Origin: Pseudogemmobacter sp044142105
Lineage (GTDB): Bacteria; Pseudomonadota; Alphaproteobacteria; Rhodobacterales; Rhodobacteraceae
Reading direction: 5' to 3'
Assembly: GCF_044142105.1 (NCBI RefSeq)
Contig: NZ_JBGTYM010000009.1
Span: 124,001 to 188,000, forward strand
DNA length: 64,000 bases
The notes under the pieces were generated by a model. That model was not told the origin of the DNA, made no database searches, and was given only the letters and a program-made list of their open reading frames with translations. Numbering within the stretch: the stretch's first letter is position 1; each line of letters begins with the position of its first letter. Position numbers and translations under genes: made by a program. Of the stretch, positions 24,569-34,011 are shown one piece after another.

Positions 24569-25093
24569 TCAGCTTTTCATCGGATAGCGGTTGCCAAGAA
24601 GAAGGTGCCAGACCAGAGCCAGTGCCACCAGAAGGGCGGAGGCGGCTCCGATCTGCAGCAGAAGGTAGGCCGTGTCGGCGGCGCGGCCGGCCGAGCCGGC
24701 GCCAGCCAGGGCCAGGGCCAGAATTCCGGCGGGCGCATGGATCGCGCGGGCGCCCGCCATCAGGGCTGTCGCAAGCGCCAGGGCGACAAGGCCCGACCAT
24801 TGCGCCAGCGCGGCAGGGGCAAGATGCAGCACCAGTTCCGCCGCCCCCGCCGCCAGCACCGTGCCAAGCACCACGGACCAGGGCTGGGATTGCGGGCTTT
24901 GCGGCAGGGCGGCCAACATGAGCGCGCTTGCGCCCAGCGGCGCAAGCAGCGCGGGCGGGACCGCCATGCCGGTGGCCCGCGGCAGGAGCCACAGCGTCGC
25001 CGCCAGCAAAAGCGCCGCGCCCAGGCCAGAGGTCAGGACCGCCCGCAGGTCCATCTGCGGATGGGCCGGGCCGAAGCCCCTGAGGAAATTCAT
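24569..25093 (-). CDS. HPP family membrane protein
   Basis: A 174-residue membrane protein with about five hydrophobic segments and the HPP-type core ALLAPLGASALMLAALPQSPQSQPWSVVLGTVLAAGAAELV. Here His-Pro-Pro is replaced by Gln-Pro-Trp but the surrounding pattern holds. Some HPP proteins in cyanobacteria and plastids have been linked with nitrite uptake; the bacterial family is otherwise uncharacterised. The start ATG overlaps the stop of the upstream 111-residue gene by 4 bases, so translation is coupled. Confidence 0.78.
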   Translation of the reverse strand: MNFLRGFGPAHPQMDLRAVLTSGLGAALLLAATLWLLPRATGMAVPPALLAPLGASALMLAALPQSPQSQPWSVVLGTVLAAGAAELVLHLAPAALAQWSGLVALALATALMAGARAIHAPAGILALALAGAGSAGRAADTAYLLLQIGAASALLVALALVWHLLLGNRYPMKS

Positions 25094-25425
25094 GCCGGGT
25101 GCCTTTTCCCGTCGATCACGGCCCAGCCCAGCCCGTCCTCGGGGGGCGTCTCGGACCCGTCTTCCCAGACGAAGATGCGCAGATGGTCGGGCTGGCCAGG
25201 GGTTTCGGCCAGCGCCAGAAGGCGCCATTCCAGCCGGAAGCCCTCGTCCAAGAGGCCTTCGAGATAAAAGATGATCTCTTCGGGCTCAAGAATCTCGGCC
25301 GGGTCTTCCGGCCAGCCCTCGCTTTCCCAGAACACCGCCGCCTCAAGCTGGCGCAGCTTGGCCAGACGCGCGGTCAGCGGGGCGAGAAAGGCGTCGGTAT
25401 CGGGGCCTTGCGCGGGGCGGGTCAT
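25090..25425 (-). CDS. acidic 111-residue protein of unknown function
   Basis: A small acidic soluble protein: helix AFLAPLTARLAKLRQLEAAVFWESEGWPED, then an acidic helix ILEPEEIIFYLEGLLDEGFRLEWRLLALAE, and a C-terminal strand pair DHLRIFVWEDGSETP / GLGWAVIDGKR. No signal peptide or known motif is seen. It is the first gene of a four-gene operon with the HPP membrane protein, the GAF protein and the LysR regulator. It is divergent from the MBL hydrolase gene. I do not recognise the family. Confidence 0.65.
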   Translation of the reverse strand: MTRPAQGPDTDAFLAPLTARLAKLRQLEAAVFWESEGWPEDPAEILEPEEIIFYLEGLLDEGFRLEWRLLALAETPGQPDHLRIFVWEDGSETPPEDGLGWAVIDGKRHPA

Positions 25426-25560
25426 CGCTTGTCCTTGCCTGACGGCCCTTGTCACAGGGCGCGGCGGGTGCCGAGTCTGGCCCTCTGCGGGGCCAAGGTC
25501 AAGCGGCGACGAAGCGTCGGACCCCTTGCCCTTGCCGCCGCTCTCGCCCATCCCTGTGGC

Positions 25561-26595
25561 ATGAGCGATGCGATCGACCACCCCTATGCCGAGCCGCCCG
25601 CCGAGGGCTGCGCCACCGAAATCGCGCCCGGCCTGTTGTGGATGCGCCTGCCGCTGCCCTGGGGCCTGGACCATGTGAATGTCTATGCGTTGGAGGGCCC
25701 CGGCGGCTGGACGCTGGTCGATACCGGGATCGACAGCCGCCGGACCCGGGCAATCTGGGAGACACTGCTGGCCGGTCCTTTGCGCGGCAAGCCGGTCGAA
25801 CGGCTGATCGTGACCCATCACCACCCCGACCACGTCGGTCTTGCGGGCTGGTTCCAGGCGCGGGGGGCCGAATTGTGCATGACGCGCACGGCCTGGATCA
25901 TGGCGCGGATGCTGGTGCTGGATGTGCAGGAAACGCCCAGCCCGCAGGCCATGATCCTGTGGCAACGCGCCGGGCTGCCGCCCGAGGCACTGGCGCGCCG
26001 CGCGGGAGAACGGCCCTACAACTCGGCCGATGTCGTGCACGCGATGCCGCCGGGGTTCAGCCGGATCACCGAAGGCCAGCGCCTGCATCTGGCCGGGCGC
26101 GACTGGCTGGTGCGGATCGGCCATGGCCACGCGCCCTGCCATGCCACGCTGTGGACGGTGGATGACGGCCGCTCGCTGGTTCTGGGCGGCGACCAGTTGC
26201 TGCCCGGTATCTCGGCCAATATCGGCGTCTATCCGACCGAGCCCGAGGCCGATCCGCTGGCCGACTGGCTGGAAAGCTGCGCGAGGCTGGCGATGCATGC
26301 GACACAGGATCAGCTTGTGCTGCCCGGCCACAAGCTTCCGTTCACCGGCCTGCCCTTCCGCCTGCGCCAGATGGCCGAGAACCACCAGACCGCGCTGACA
26401 CGGCTACTGGAGCATCTGGCAGTACCGCGCCGGGCGGTGGATTGCTTCCCCGTCCTGTTCAAGCGCAGGATCGGCCCGGCGGAAGAGGGACTCGCGCTGG
26501 CCGAAAGCCTGGCGCATCTGAACCACCTGCATCGACGCGGCCTGGCAGGCCGCAGCCTGGCCCCCGACGGGGCCTTCCTGTGGCAAAGGAGCTGA
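25561..26595 (+). CDS. metallo-beta-lactamase fold hydrolase
   Basis: A 344-residue cytoplasmic protein. The MBL domain covers about residues 25-250, with VNVYALEGPGGWTLVDTGID, the metal site THHHPDHVG, the third ligand HGHAPCH and LGGDQLLPG, and a further His in LPGHKLPF. A C-terminal helical extension (LLEHLAVPRRAVDCFPVLFKR) resembles MBL enzymes acting on thioesters or glutathione conjugates. The substrate cannot be assigned. The DUF6173 gene follows after 5 bases, so the two are probably co-transcribed. Confidence 0.88.
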   Translation: MSDAIDHPYAEPPAEGCATEIAPGLLWMRLPLPWGLDHVNVYALEGPGGWTLVDTGIDSRRTRAIWETLLAGPLRGKPVERLIVTHHHPDHVGLAGWFQARGAELCMTRTAWIMARMLVLDVQETPSPQAMILWQRAGLPPEALARRAGERPYNSADVVHAMPPGFSRITEGQRLHLAGRDWLVRIGHGHAPCHATLWTVDDGRSLVLGGDQLLPGISANIGVYPTEPEADPLADWLESCARLAMHATQDQLVLPGHKLPFTGLPFRLRQMAENHQTALTRLLEHLAVPRRAVDCFPVLFKRRIGPAEEGLALAESLAHLNHLHRRGLAGRSLAPDGAFLWQRS

Positions 26596-26600
26596 GAGAC

Positions 26601-27011
26601 ATGGCGAAACCCGCTGCCCCCAAGACCCCCGCCAAGAAGGCGGCGCCGCCGCCGGCCAAGGTCGAGAAGAAGCCCAAGAGCCCGGCCGAATGGGCGCATG
26701 ACCGGCTGGTCCTGTATATCCGCAATTTCGAAGGCCAGCTTGATGCGAGCCAGGAAATCGCCATGGGTTTCGCGGGGGGCGAGGCGGGCGTGCTGAGGAT
26801 CGAAGGGATCGGCTATTTCGACCCAGACATGATCACCTTCTACGGCCGGGACGAGGATGGGTTGAAAACCCAGCTTGTCCAGCATGTCAGCCAGCTTTCG
26901 GTGATGCTGCGCGCCGTGCCTAAATTCGAGCCGGAAGAGCCGCCCCGCCGGATCGGATTCGCGCTGCGGCCGGGCTGGATCGGCGGCGAATCCGGCGACG
27001 CTTCCGCGTGA
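26601..27011 (+). CDS. DUF6173 family protein
   Basis: A 136-residue protein. A Lys/Ala/Pro-rich, probably disordered N-terminal 30 residues precede a compact domain (SPAEWAHDRLVLYIRNFEGQLDASQEIAMGFAGG, VLRIEGIGYFDPDMITFYG, QLVQHVSQLSVMLRAVPK). I recognise this as the conserved Rhodobacterales protein now called DUF6173; its function is unknown. It follows the MBL gene after 5 bases. The basic tail suggests contact with nucleic acid or acidic partners, but that is only a guess. Confidence 0.75.
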   Translation: MAKPAAPKTPAKKAAPPPAKVEKKPKSPAEWAHDRLVLYIRNFEGQLDASQEIAMGFAGGEAGVLRIEGIGYFDPDMITFYGRDEDGLKTQLVQHVSQLSVMLRAVPKFEPEEPPRRIGFALRPGWIGGESGDASA

Positions 27012-27071
27012 CAGGGGGCGGGGAATCGGCTAAGGGCAGGGAAAGCGAGTGAAAACAGGAAAGCGCGCGAC

Positions 27072-27221
27072 ATGGCCGATCACGGACATACCGAATACAA
27101 GCACGGCTCGATGGACATCCGTGAGCAGGAGAAGACCTTCGCGGGCTTCGTCAAGCTGTCGACCTGGACCGTGATCCTGACGATCGCCATCCTGATCTTC
27201 ATGGCGCTGGCCAATTCCTGA
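27072..27221 (+). CDS. aa3-type cytochrome c oxidase subunit IV
   Basis: A 49-residue protein: a polar N-terminus (MADHGHTEYKHGSMDIREQE), a linker KTFAGFVKLS, and one transmembrane helix (TWTVILTIAILIFMALANS). This is the short bacterial subunit IV of aa3 oxidase known from Paracoccus and Rhodobacter, which packs at the edge of the complex in the inner membrane and is dispensable for catalysis. The gene is often found alone, away from the cta genes, as here. Confidence 0.9.
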   Translation: MADHGHTEYKHGSMDIREQEKTFAGFVKLSTWTVILTIAILIFMALANS

Positions 27222-27249
27222 TCCCCAAAGCTTCTTCGGAGTCCGAGTG

Positions 27250-27873
27250 ATGCTGCGCCTTCTTGCCGCGCTGGCCTGCGCCCTGACCCTGGCCGCCTGC
27301 GGCGCGGACCGCACCTGGGCGCCGGATGACAAGGTCGCGGCGGCGCATTACGTCGCCGGGCCGCCGGCCTCGATCACGCTGGTCACGGTCATCAATGACC
27401 GCAACGGCTCGGGCGCGCATTCGGGGCTGATCATCAACGGGTCGGAGCGCGTGCTGTTCGACCCGGCAGGCACCTTCTATCACCCCTCGATGCCGATCCG
27501 AAACGATGTGCATTACGGCCTGACCGACCGGATGTATGCCTTCTACCTTGACTATCACACCCGCGACAGCGCGACCGAGGAATTCCACGTCATCGAAAGC
27601 ACCAAGATCGTGTCGCCCGAGGTGGCCAATCTGGTGCTGCAGCGCGCCAAGGATTACGGCGCGGTGCCCAAGGCCTATTGCTCGACCTCGATCAGCAATA
27701 TCCTGAACGGGGTGCCGGGCTTCGAGGGGTTGAAGGGCAGCATGTTCCCCAAGGCGCTGGGCCGGTCCTTCGATCAGCTTCCCGGCGTGACCGCGCGGGT
27801 GATCACCCAGCAGACAGATCTGGGCCATCACGGCGTCAAGATGGTGGATGACGACGGAAATCTGGTGAACTGA
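27250..27873 (+). CDS. lipoprotein, possibly a permuted papain-fold (YiiX/NlpC-like) enzyme
   Basis: A 207-residue lipoprotein with signal MLRLLAALACALTLAAC; the lipobox Cys is at residue 17. A conserved-looking HSGLIINGSERVLFDPAGTFYHP occurs near residue 57, and KAYCSTSISNILNGVPG follows about 85 residues later. His first and Cys second is the order of circularly permuted NlpC/P60 proteins such as YaeF/YiiX. That family assignment is inference; otherwise it is a conserved hypothetical lipoprotein. A GTG one codon upstream is an alternative start. Confidence 0.65.
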   Translation: MLRLLAALACALTLAACGADRTWAPDDKVAAAHYVAGPPASITLVTVINDRNGSGAHSGLIINGSERVLFDPAGTFYHPSMPIRNDVHYGLTDRMYAFYLDYHTRDSATEEFHVIESTKIVSPEVANLVLQRAKDYGAVPKAYCSTSISNILNGVPGFEGLKGSMFPKALGRSFDQLPGVTARVITQQTDLGHHGVKMVDDDGNLVN

Positions 27874-27883
27874 GGCTTGCCGG

Positions 27884-27899
27884 GGCCGCAGCTGCGGCC
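27884..27899. repeat. 16-bp perfect palindrome before mobA
   Basis: GGCCGCAGCTGCGGCC, flanked by TGCC and GGCA arms that could extend an RNA hairpin. It lies between the lipoprotein stop and the mobA start and lacks a T-run. Confidence 0.4.
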
Positions 27900-27922
27900 T
27901 AGGCAGGCGGCAGGAGGAACCT

Positions 27923-28495
27923 ATGCGCATCGCAGCCGTGATCTTGGCCGGGGGACAATCACGCCGGATGGGGCAGGACAAGGCGCTGGTGCGCCTGGCC
28001 GGGCGCCCGCTTCTGGCCCATGTGCAGCGCGCGCTTTCCCCACAGGTGGCCGCTTTGGCGCTTTCCGCCAATGGCGACCCTGCGCGCTTTGCGGAATTCG
28101 GTCTGACCGTCCTGCCGGACAGCGAGTCGATCGGACCCTTGTCGGGCGTGCTGGCCGGGCTGCGCTGGGCGGCGGCGCAGGGGGCGCAAGCGCTGGTCTC
28201 GGCCCCGGTCGATGCGCCCTTCCTGCCCGAAGACCTTGTGGCGCGACTGTCTGAAGGGGGTACCGATGCCCCGGCTTTGGCCGAAAGCGGTGGCGTGATG
28301 CATCCGGCGGTGGGGCTGTGGCCGGTGGCGCTGGCCGACGCGCTGGAGGCGTTCCTGGCCTCAGGCGCCAAGGCGCGAGTCCGCGACTTTGCCTTGTCGC
28401 ATGGCGGCCGGGCGGTGGCGTTTCCAGATCCCGCTTGCTTCCTGAACCTGAACACACCGGAAGATCTGGCCGGGGCAGAGGCGCGACTGTTATGA
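27923..28495 (+). CDS. mobA: molybdenum cofactor guanylyltransferase
   Basis: A 190-residue nucleotidyltransferase. It begins with the signature AAVILAGGQSRRMGQDKALVRL and has the conserved segments DSESIGPLSGVLAGL, SAPVDAPFLPEDL and FLNLNTPEDLAGAE. MobA joins GMP from GTP to Mo-molybdopterin, giving the bis-MGD cofactor of DMSO-reductase-family enzymes. The stop overlaps the mobB start by 4 bases. It is the first gene of a mobA-mobB-RNase H-like-GNAT cluster. Confidence 0.95.
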   Translation: MRIAAVILAGGQSRRMGQDKALVRLAGRPLLAHVQRALSPQVAALALSANGDPARFAEFGLTVLPDSESIGPLSGVLAGLRWAAAQGAQALVSAPVDAPFLPEDLVARLSEGGTDAPALAESGGVMHPAVGLWPVALADALEAFLASGAKARVRDFALSHGGRAVAFPDPACFLNLNTPEDLAGAEARLL

Positions 28496-28992
28496 AGATC
28501 TATGGCGTCATCGGTTGGAAGAATGCCGGCAAGACCGGGCTGATGGAGCGGCTGGTGGCCGAGATCGCGGGGCGCGGGCTGACCGTCTCGACCGTCAAGC
28601 ATGTGCATCACGATGTCGATCTGGACCAGCCGGGCAAGGATACGTTCCGGCACCGGCAGGCGGGCGCGTCCGAAGTGGTGCTGGCTTCGGCCCATCGTTT
28701 CGCCCTGATGCGCGAACATCGCGGACCCGAGCCGGAGCTGACCCAGGTTCTGGCGCGGCTGGCCCCGGTCGATCTGGTGCTGGTCGAGGGCTACAAGCGC
28801 GACGCGCATCGCAAGGTCGAGGTCTGGCGGGCCGAGACCGGACATCCGCTGATCCAGCCGGGCGATCCGCTGGTGCGGGCGGTGGCGACCGATACGGCCT
28901 TGCCGCAGGACGTGGCGGTGCCGGTGCTGGACCTGAACGACACCGCCGCCGTCGCGGATTTCATCCTGCGGGATCTGGGCCTTGCGCTTTGA
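28492..28992 (+). CDS. mobB: molybdopterin-guanine dinucleotide biosynthesis protein MobB
   Basis: A 166-residue P-loop GTP-binding protein with IGWKNAGKTGLMERLV (Walker A), TVKHVHHDVDLDQPGKDTFRHRQAGA and LVLVEGYKRDAHRKVEVWR, all typical of MobB. It is an accessory protein in guanylation of the molybdenum cofactor and is not strictly required in tested bacteria. It overlaps mobA by 4 bases, and the next gene by 11 bases. Confidence 0.95.
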   Translation: MKIYGVIGWKNAGKTGLMERLVAEIAGRGLTVSTVKHVHHDVDLDQPGKDTFRHRQAGASEVVLASAHRFALMREHRGPEPELTQVLARLAPVDLVLVEGYKRDAHRKVEVWRAETGHPLIQPGDPLVRAVATDTALPQDVAVPVLDLNDTAAVADFILRDLGLAL

Positions 28993-29869
28993 CCGGGTGA
29001 TTGTGGCCGACTGGTCGGCGGCCAACCTGCCCACTTCGGCCCGCCATCGTGCCAATGCGATCTGGATTGGCTGCCATGATGCTGAAGGCGGCGCCGAATG
29101 GCACCACCGCACCCGCGCCAGCGGCGAGACGCAGCTTGTCGAGCTGATCGAGGCGGCGACCCTCGCGGGCGAACGGCTGCTGATCGGCCTGGATTTTGCC
29201 TTTGGCTATCCGGCGGGCTTTGCCGCAGCCCTGACCGGAGAGGCGCGCGCGCCGGCGGTCTGGCGCTGGCTGGCCAGGGCGATCGAGGACGGGCCGGACA
29301 ACCGCAACAACCGCTTTGCCGTGGCGGCGCGGATCAATGCGCTGATCGCAGGCGGGCCGGGGCCGTTCTGGAGCCATCCGTCGAACCAGAGCTGGCAGGG
29401 CCTGCCCGCGCGGCGGGCGGGGATCGACCTTGCCGCGCTGGGCCTGGCCTCGGTGCGCGCGGCCGAGGCGCTGTCGCCGCCCGCCAAATCGCCGTTCATG
29501 CTGTTCAACCCCGGCGCGGTCGGCTCGCAAAGCCTATTAGGCCTGCCGATGCTACACCGGCTCGCGCAGCGCCCGGGCCTGGCGATCTGGCCTTTTGCGC
29601 CCCTCGATGGGGCCAATGTGGTCGTGGCCGAGGTCTATCCCTCGCTTCTGGCCGGGCCGGTGGCGCGGCTGGCGCAGGCCGAGGGTCTGCCCAGCGATCA
29701 GGCGCAGGTGCGGCTTCTGTCGCGGGCGCTGTGGCGGCTGGGGCAGGCGGGGCGGCTGGCGGATCTGATGCAGACCCCGCCCGAGGCGCAGGAAGAGGGC
29801 TGGATCCTGGGCGCGGGACAGGCGGCCATGTTGATCGCGGCGCTGGAGGCGGAAGAATGCCCCGCGTGA
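28982..29869 (+). CDS. RNase H-like (DUF429-type) protein in the mob cluster
   Basis: A 295-residue soluble protein beginning with a TTG inside the end of mobB; a GTG at 28997 is an alternative start. Acidic residues at strand ends, Asp10 (VIVADWSAA), Asp71 (LLIGLDFAFGYP) and Glu217 (VVVAEVYPSLL), plus a C-terminal GWILGAGQAAMLIAALEAEE, recall the RNase H-fold family DUF429. The R. sphaeroides mob locus is reported to include a third gene, mobD, of unknown function; this may be its equivalent (from memory, unverified). The role is unknown. Confidence 0.6.
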   Translation: MRFDRVIVADWSAANLPTSARHRANAIWIGCHDAEGGAEWHHRTRASGETQLVELIEAATLAGERLLIGLDFAFGYPAGFAAALTGEARAPAVWRWLARAIEDGPDNRNNRFAVAARINALIAGGPGPFWSHPSNQSWQGLPARRAGIDLAALGLASVRAAEALSPPAKSPFMLFNPGAVGSQSLLGLPMLHRLAQRPGLAIWPFAPLDGANVVVAEVYPSLLAGPVARLAQAEGLPSDQAQVRLLSRALWRLGQAGRLADLMQTPPEAQEEGWILGAGQAAMLIAALEAEECPA

Positions 29870-30441
29870 TCCGGGGCTTCCCCGAGGCGCAGCGCGCCCA
29901 GGCGGCCCGGCTGTATTGGGAGGCTTTTGGCGGCAAGCTGGGCGCGGTTCTGGGGCCGGAGAAGCGGGCGCTTGCTTTTCTGACCAGCGTCTTGCGGTCT
30001 GATCACTGTTTTGGCGCGCTGGACGATCAGGGGCGCCTGATCGGCGTGGCCGGGTTCAAGTCGCCGCAGGGCGCCTTTGCCGGGGGTGGCTTCAACCGTC
30101 TGCGCGCCGCCTATGGCCTTCCGGGCGCGCTCTGGCGCAGCCTGGCGCTCTGGGCGCTGGCGCATGAGGTCGACAATCACCGCTTTCTGATCGACGGCAT
30201 TGCCGTGACGCGGGCCGAGCGCGGCAAGGGCGTCGGCCATGCGCTGATCGCGGCGCTGTGCGCCGAGGCGCGCGCGCGGGGTTATGATGCGATCCGGCTT
30301 GAGGTGATCGACACGAACTGGCGCGCAAGGGCGCTGTATGAGCGCGAGGGCTTTGTCGCCACGCAGACCGAAAGGCTGGGCTTGCTGTCGCTGGTCTTCG
30401 GCTTTCGCGCGGCGACGACGATGGTGCGCCCGCTGGGCTGA
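29857..30441 (+). CDS. GNAT family N-acetyltransferase
   Basis: A 194-residue protein with the GNAT core: FGALDDQGRLIGVAGFKS, FLIDGIAVTRAERGKGVGHALI (acetyl-CoA site, R/Q-x-x-G-x-G/A pattern), then AIRLEVIDTNWRARALYEREGF. It overlaps the upstream RNase H-like gene by 13 bases and so belongs to the mob transcript. The acceptor substrate is unknown. The gene to its right is on the opposite strand. Confidence 0.87.
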   Translation: MPRVIRGFPEAQRAQAARLYWEAFGGKLGAVLGPEKRALAFLTSVLRSDHCFGALDDQGRLIGVAGFKSPQGAFAGGGFNRLRAAYGLPGALWRSLALWALAHEVDNHRFLIDGIAVTRAERGKGVGHALIAALCAEARARGYDAIRLEVIDTNWRARALYEREGFVATQTERLGLLSLVFGFRAATTMVRPLG

Positions 30442-30484
30442 AACCCCGGCTTTTCCATGAGAAAGCGACGTTGCGCCGGGGGCC

Positions 30485-31501
30485 TCAGTCGAAGACGCCC
30501 GCGACCCGGCCGAACAGCATGAAGGCGCGCGCGGTGCGGGTATCGGCCAGATCCGCCAGTTCGGCATCGCTGGCGTTTTTCTCGAAGGCCTGGAAGACCT
30601 TGTCGAAGGTGCGCAGGAAGTGGTGCGCCGCGTCGCGGAAGATCGTGTCCTCGCGCATCCGGCTGGCGGTCAACGCCAGAGACGAGCGATCGCGGATGCC
30701 GCCCACAGCGGCGACGGTACGGCCGCGTTCCCCGGCGGCGAAGCGGCGCCACAGATCGGGCCGCGCCATTTCCGGGCGCAGGTCATCCATATAGATGCCT
30801 TCCTGCGACAGAAGCGTCAGCACATCCTGCGCGGCGCGGATCAGCTTGGCGACCTCGCGATCCTCGAGCGCCAGGCGCAGGGCGCGGAAACCGGCCTTGT
30901 CCTCGGGCGTCTCGGGGAATTGCAGCGCGCGGATGAAATCGCTGACCGACAGGGGCGGTCGCAGCGCATCGGCCGGCGTGCCCAGCGCAAGACCCGGCTG
31001 TTCGGCTGCGGGGTCGGGGCGCGGCACGGCCAGGGCGGCCTTGCGGTCGGCCGAGGGCTGGGTCAGCCCGGCATCGCGACGCGAGGTGAAGGTCGCGAGC
31101 GCGTTCTGCGCTTCCCGCGTCTGCGCGGCGATCTGGTCCAGCTTCTTCTCGACCGAGGGTTTCATCGCCGCCGCTTCGACCTGGGCCGCGGTCTGCACAT
31201 AGCTTGCCCGCATCGCATCGACGGCCTGTTGCAGCCGCGCCGCCTCGGCCCGCAGATCGCGCACCGAGCGCAGGGTGACAACGGCGGCCCAGAGCAGCAC
31301 CAACGGCAGGAAGACGATGAGAAGCGTCATCACCAGCCCCAGCGTGCGCATGTCGTCGCCGGGCGGCGAAGAGAAGACATAGGCCAGAACCGCGATCACC
31401 CAGACCAGGCTCAGGACCCCGGCGGTGATCTCGGTCACATGCCGGGCGCGGACCGAGGCGGCCAGTCCGGGCAGGGCAGACCTTTCGGGCGGCGGGGCCA
31501 T
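30485..31501 (-). CDS. membrane protein of unknown function with coiled coil
   Basis: A 338-residue protein. Two transmembrane helices lie near the N-terminus (ITAGVLSLVWVIAVLAYVF and GLVMTLLIVFLPLVLLWAAVV). A coiled-coil stretch follows (VRDLRAEAARLQQAVDAMRASYVQTAAQVEAAA, in part), then a low-complexity linker, and a helical C-terminal domain (DFIRALQFPETPEDKAGFRALRLALEDREVAKLIRAAQDVL, in part). No enzymatic motif is seen. It starts 4 bases after the greA stop without a clear ribosome site, so it is probably translated by coupling. The family is conserved in Rhodobacterales but I cannot name it. Confidence 0.75.
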   Translation of the reverse strand: MAPPPERSALPGLAASVRARHVTEITAGVLSLVWVIAVLAYVFSSPPGDDMRTLGLVMTLLIVFLPLVLLWAAVVTLRSVRDLRAEAARLQQAVDAMRASYVQTAAQVEAAAMKPSVEKKLDQIAAQTREAQNALATFTSRRDAGLTQPSADRKAALAVPRPDPAAEQPGLALGTPADALRPPLSVSDFIRALQFPETPEDKAGFRALRLALEDREVAKLIRAAQDVLTLLSQEGIYMDDLRPEMARPDLWRRFAAGERGRTVAAVGGIRDRSSLALTASRMREDTIFRDAAHHFLRTFDKVFQAFEKNASDAELADLADTRTARAFMLFGRVAGVFD

Positions 31502-31505
31502 GGCT

Positions 31506-31976
31506 TCAGAGATAACGGACCGAGAGGATCTCATAGTCGCGCCGCCCGCCCGGCGTGACCACCTCGACGCTGTCGCCCTCGTCCTTGCCGATCAGGGCGC
31601 GCGCCAGCGGCGAGCGGATGTTCAGGAGGCCCAGCTCGATATTCGATTCGACTTCGCCCACGATCTGATAGGTCTTTTCCTCGTCGGTTTCCTCGTCGAC
31701 CAGCGTGACGGTCGCGCCGAACTTGATCGAGCCTGACAGTTTGCTGGGGTCGATGACATCGGCGAGCGAGAGCGTGCCCTCAAGCTCCTTGATGCGGCCC
31801 TCAATGAAACCCTGCTTTTCTCGGGCGGCATGGTATTCGGCATTTTCCGACAGGTCGCCATGGGCGCGGGCTTCGGCGATATCCTTGATGATCGCCGGCC
31901 GTTCGACTGTCTTCAACTGCTTCAGTTCCGCGTCCAGCACGTCAAACCCGCGCCGGGTCATCGGGATCTTGTCCAT
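31506..31976 (-). CDS. greA: transcription elongation factor GreA
   Basis: A 156-residue protein of standard GreA length. The N-terminal coiled-coil (MDKIPMTRRGFDVLDAELKQLKTVERPAII) has the conserved tip ARAHGDLSENAEYHAAREKQG, with the acidic residues that reach the polymerase active site. The C-terminal FKBP-like domain has NIRSPLARALIGKDEGDSV. It rescues backtracked RNA polymerase by stimulating transcript cleavage. The ATG follows GGGAAGAG. A long hairpin with a U-rich tail lies just upstream in its leader. Confidence 0.97.
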   Translation of the reverse strand: MDKIPMTRRGFDVLDAELKQLKTVERPAIIKDIAEARAHGDLSENAEYHAAREKQGFIEGRIKELEGTLSLADVIDPSKLSGSIKFGATVTLVDEETDEEKTYQIVGEVESNIELGLLNIRSPLARALIGKDEGDSVEVVTPGGRRDYEILSVRYL

Positions 31977-32002
31977 CGCTCTTCCCGTCGTAATCAAATA
32001 AA

Positions 32003-32035
32003 GAAGTCACGGCCCGGGTTACGGGCCATGACTTC
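32003..32035 (-). promoter_or_regulatory. terminator-like hairpin in the greA leader
   Basis: On the minus strand, GAAGTCA-(mismatch)-GGCCCG pairs with CGGGCC-(mismatch)-TGACTTC around a 5-base loop, then TTTATTTGATT follows. It ends 26 bases before the greA ATG. In E. coli, transcription of the greA leader can end early, giving the small RNA GraL; a similar attenuator is plausible here. The remaining bases to the ETF-QO gene (32036-32234) show no gene. Confidence 0.6.
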
Positions 32036-32234
32036 GCATGTCTTCCAAGCTCAGATCACCCCATGGGCGCGGGAAATGCAAGCCCGTTGCCGCAAGCGGT
32101 CGGCGGCGCGTCGCCTTCGGGCAAGAAAATTGCGGCAGCGCGGCGATGCAGCGATGGGATGTTGCGTCACGGTTGACCTCGGGTCGGGCATCAGGCAACA
32201 GGAACCGCCACCAGAGCGGAAGGGGAAGCAGGGT

Positions 32235-33881
<1,647 letters not shown>

Positions 33882-33885
33882 GGGC

Positions 33886-33912
33886 AAAAGGGGCCGCAAG
33901 GCCCCTTTTTTC
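33886..33912 (+). terminator. rho-independent terminator of ETF-QO
   Basis: Stem AAAAGGGGCC / GGCCCCTTTT with a GCAA loop and a continuing T-run, 4 bases after the stop. Confidence 0.97.
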
Positions 33913-34011
33913 TGACATTGCCGCGATCCCCTGCCGGTCGGGTCCGCCCTACATGGACAGCGCGCTTGCGCCCGGCTAGCCTGCGGGCCTGGGACTTGCC
34001 CTGGGAGACGC

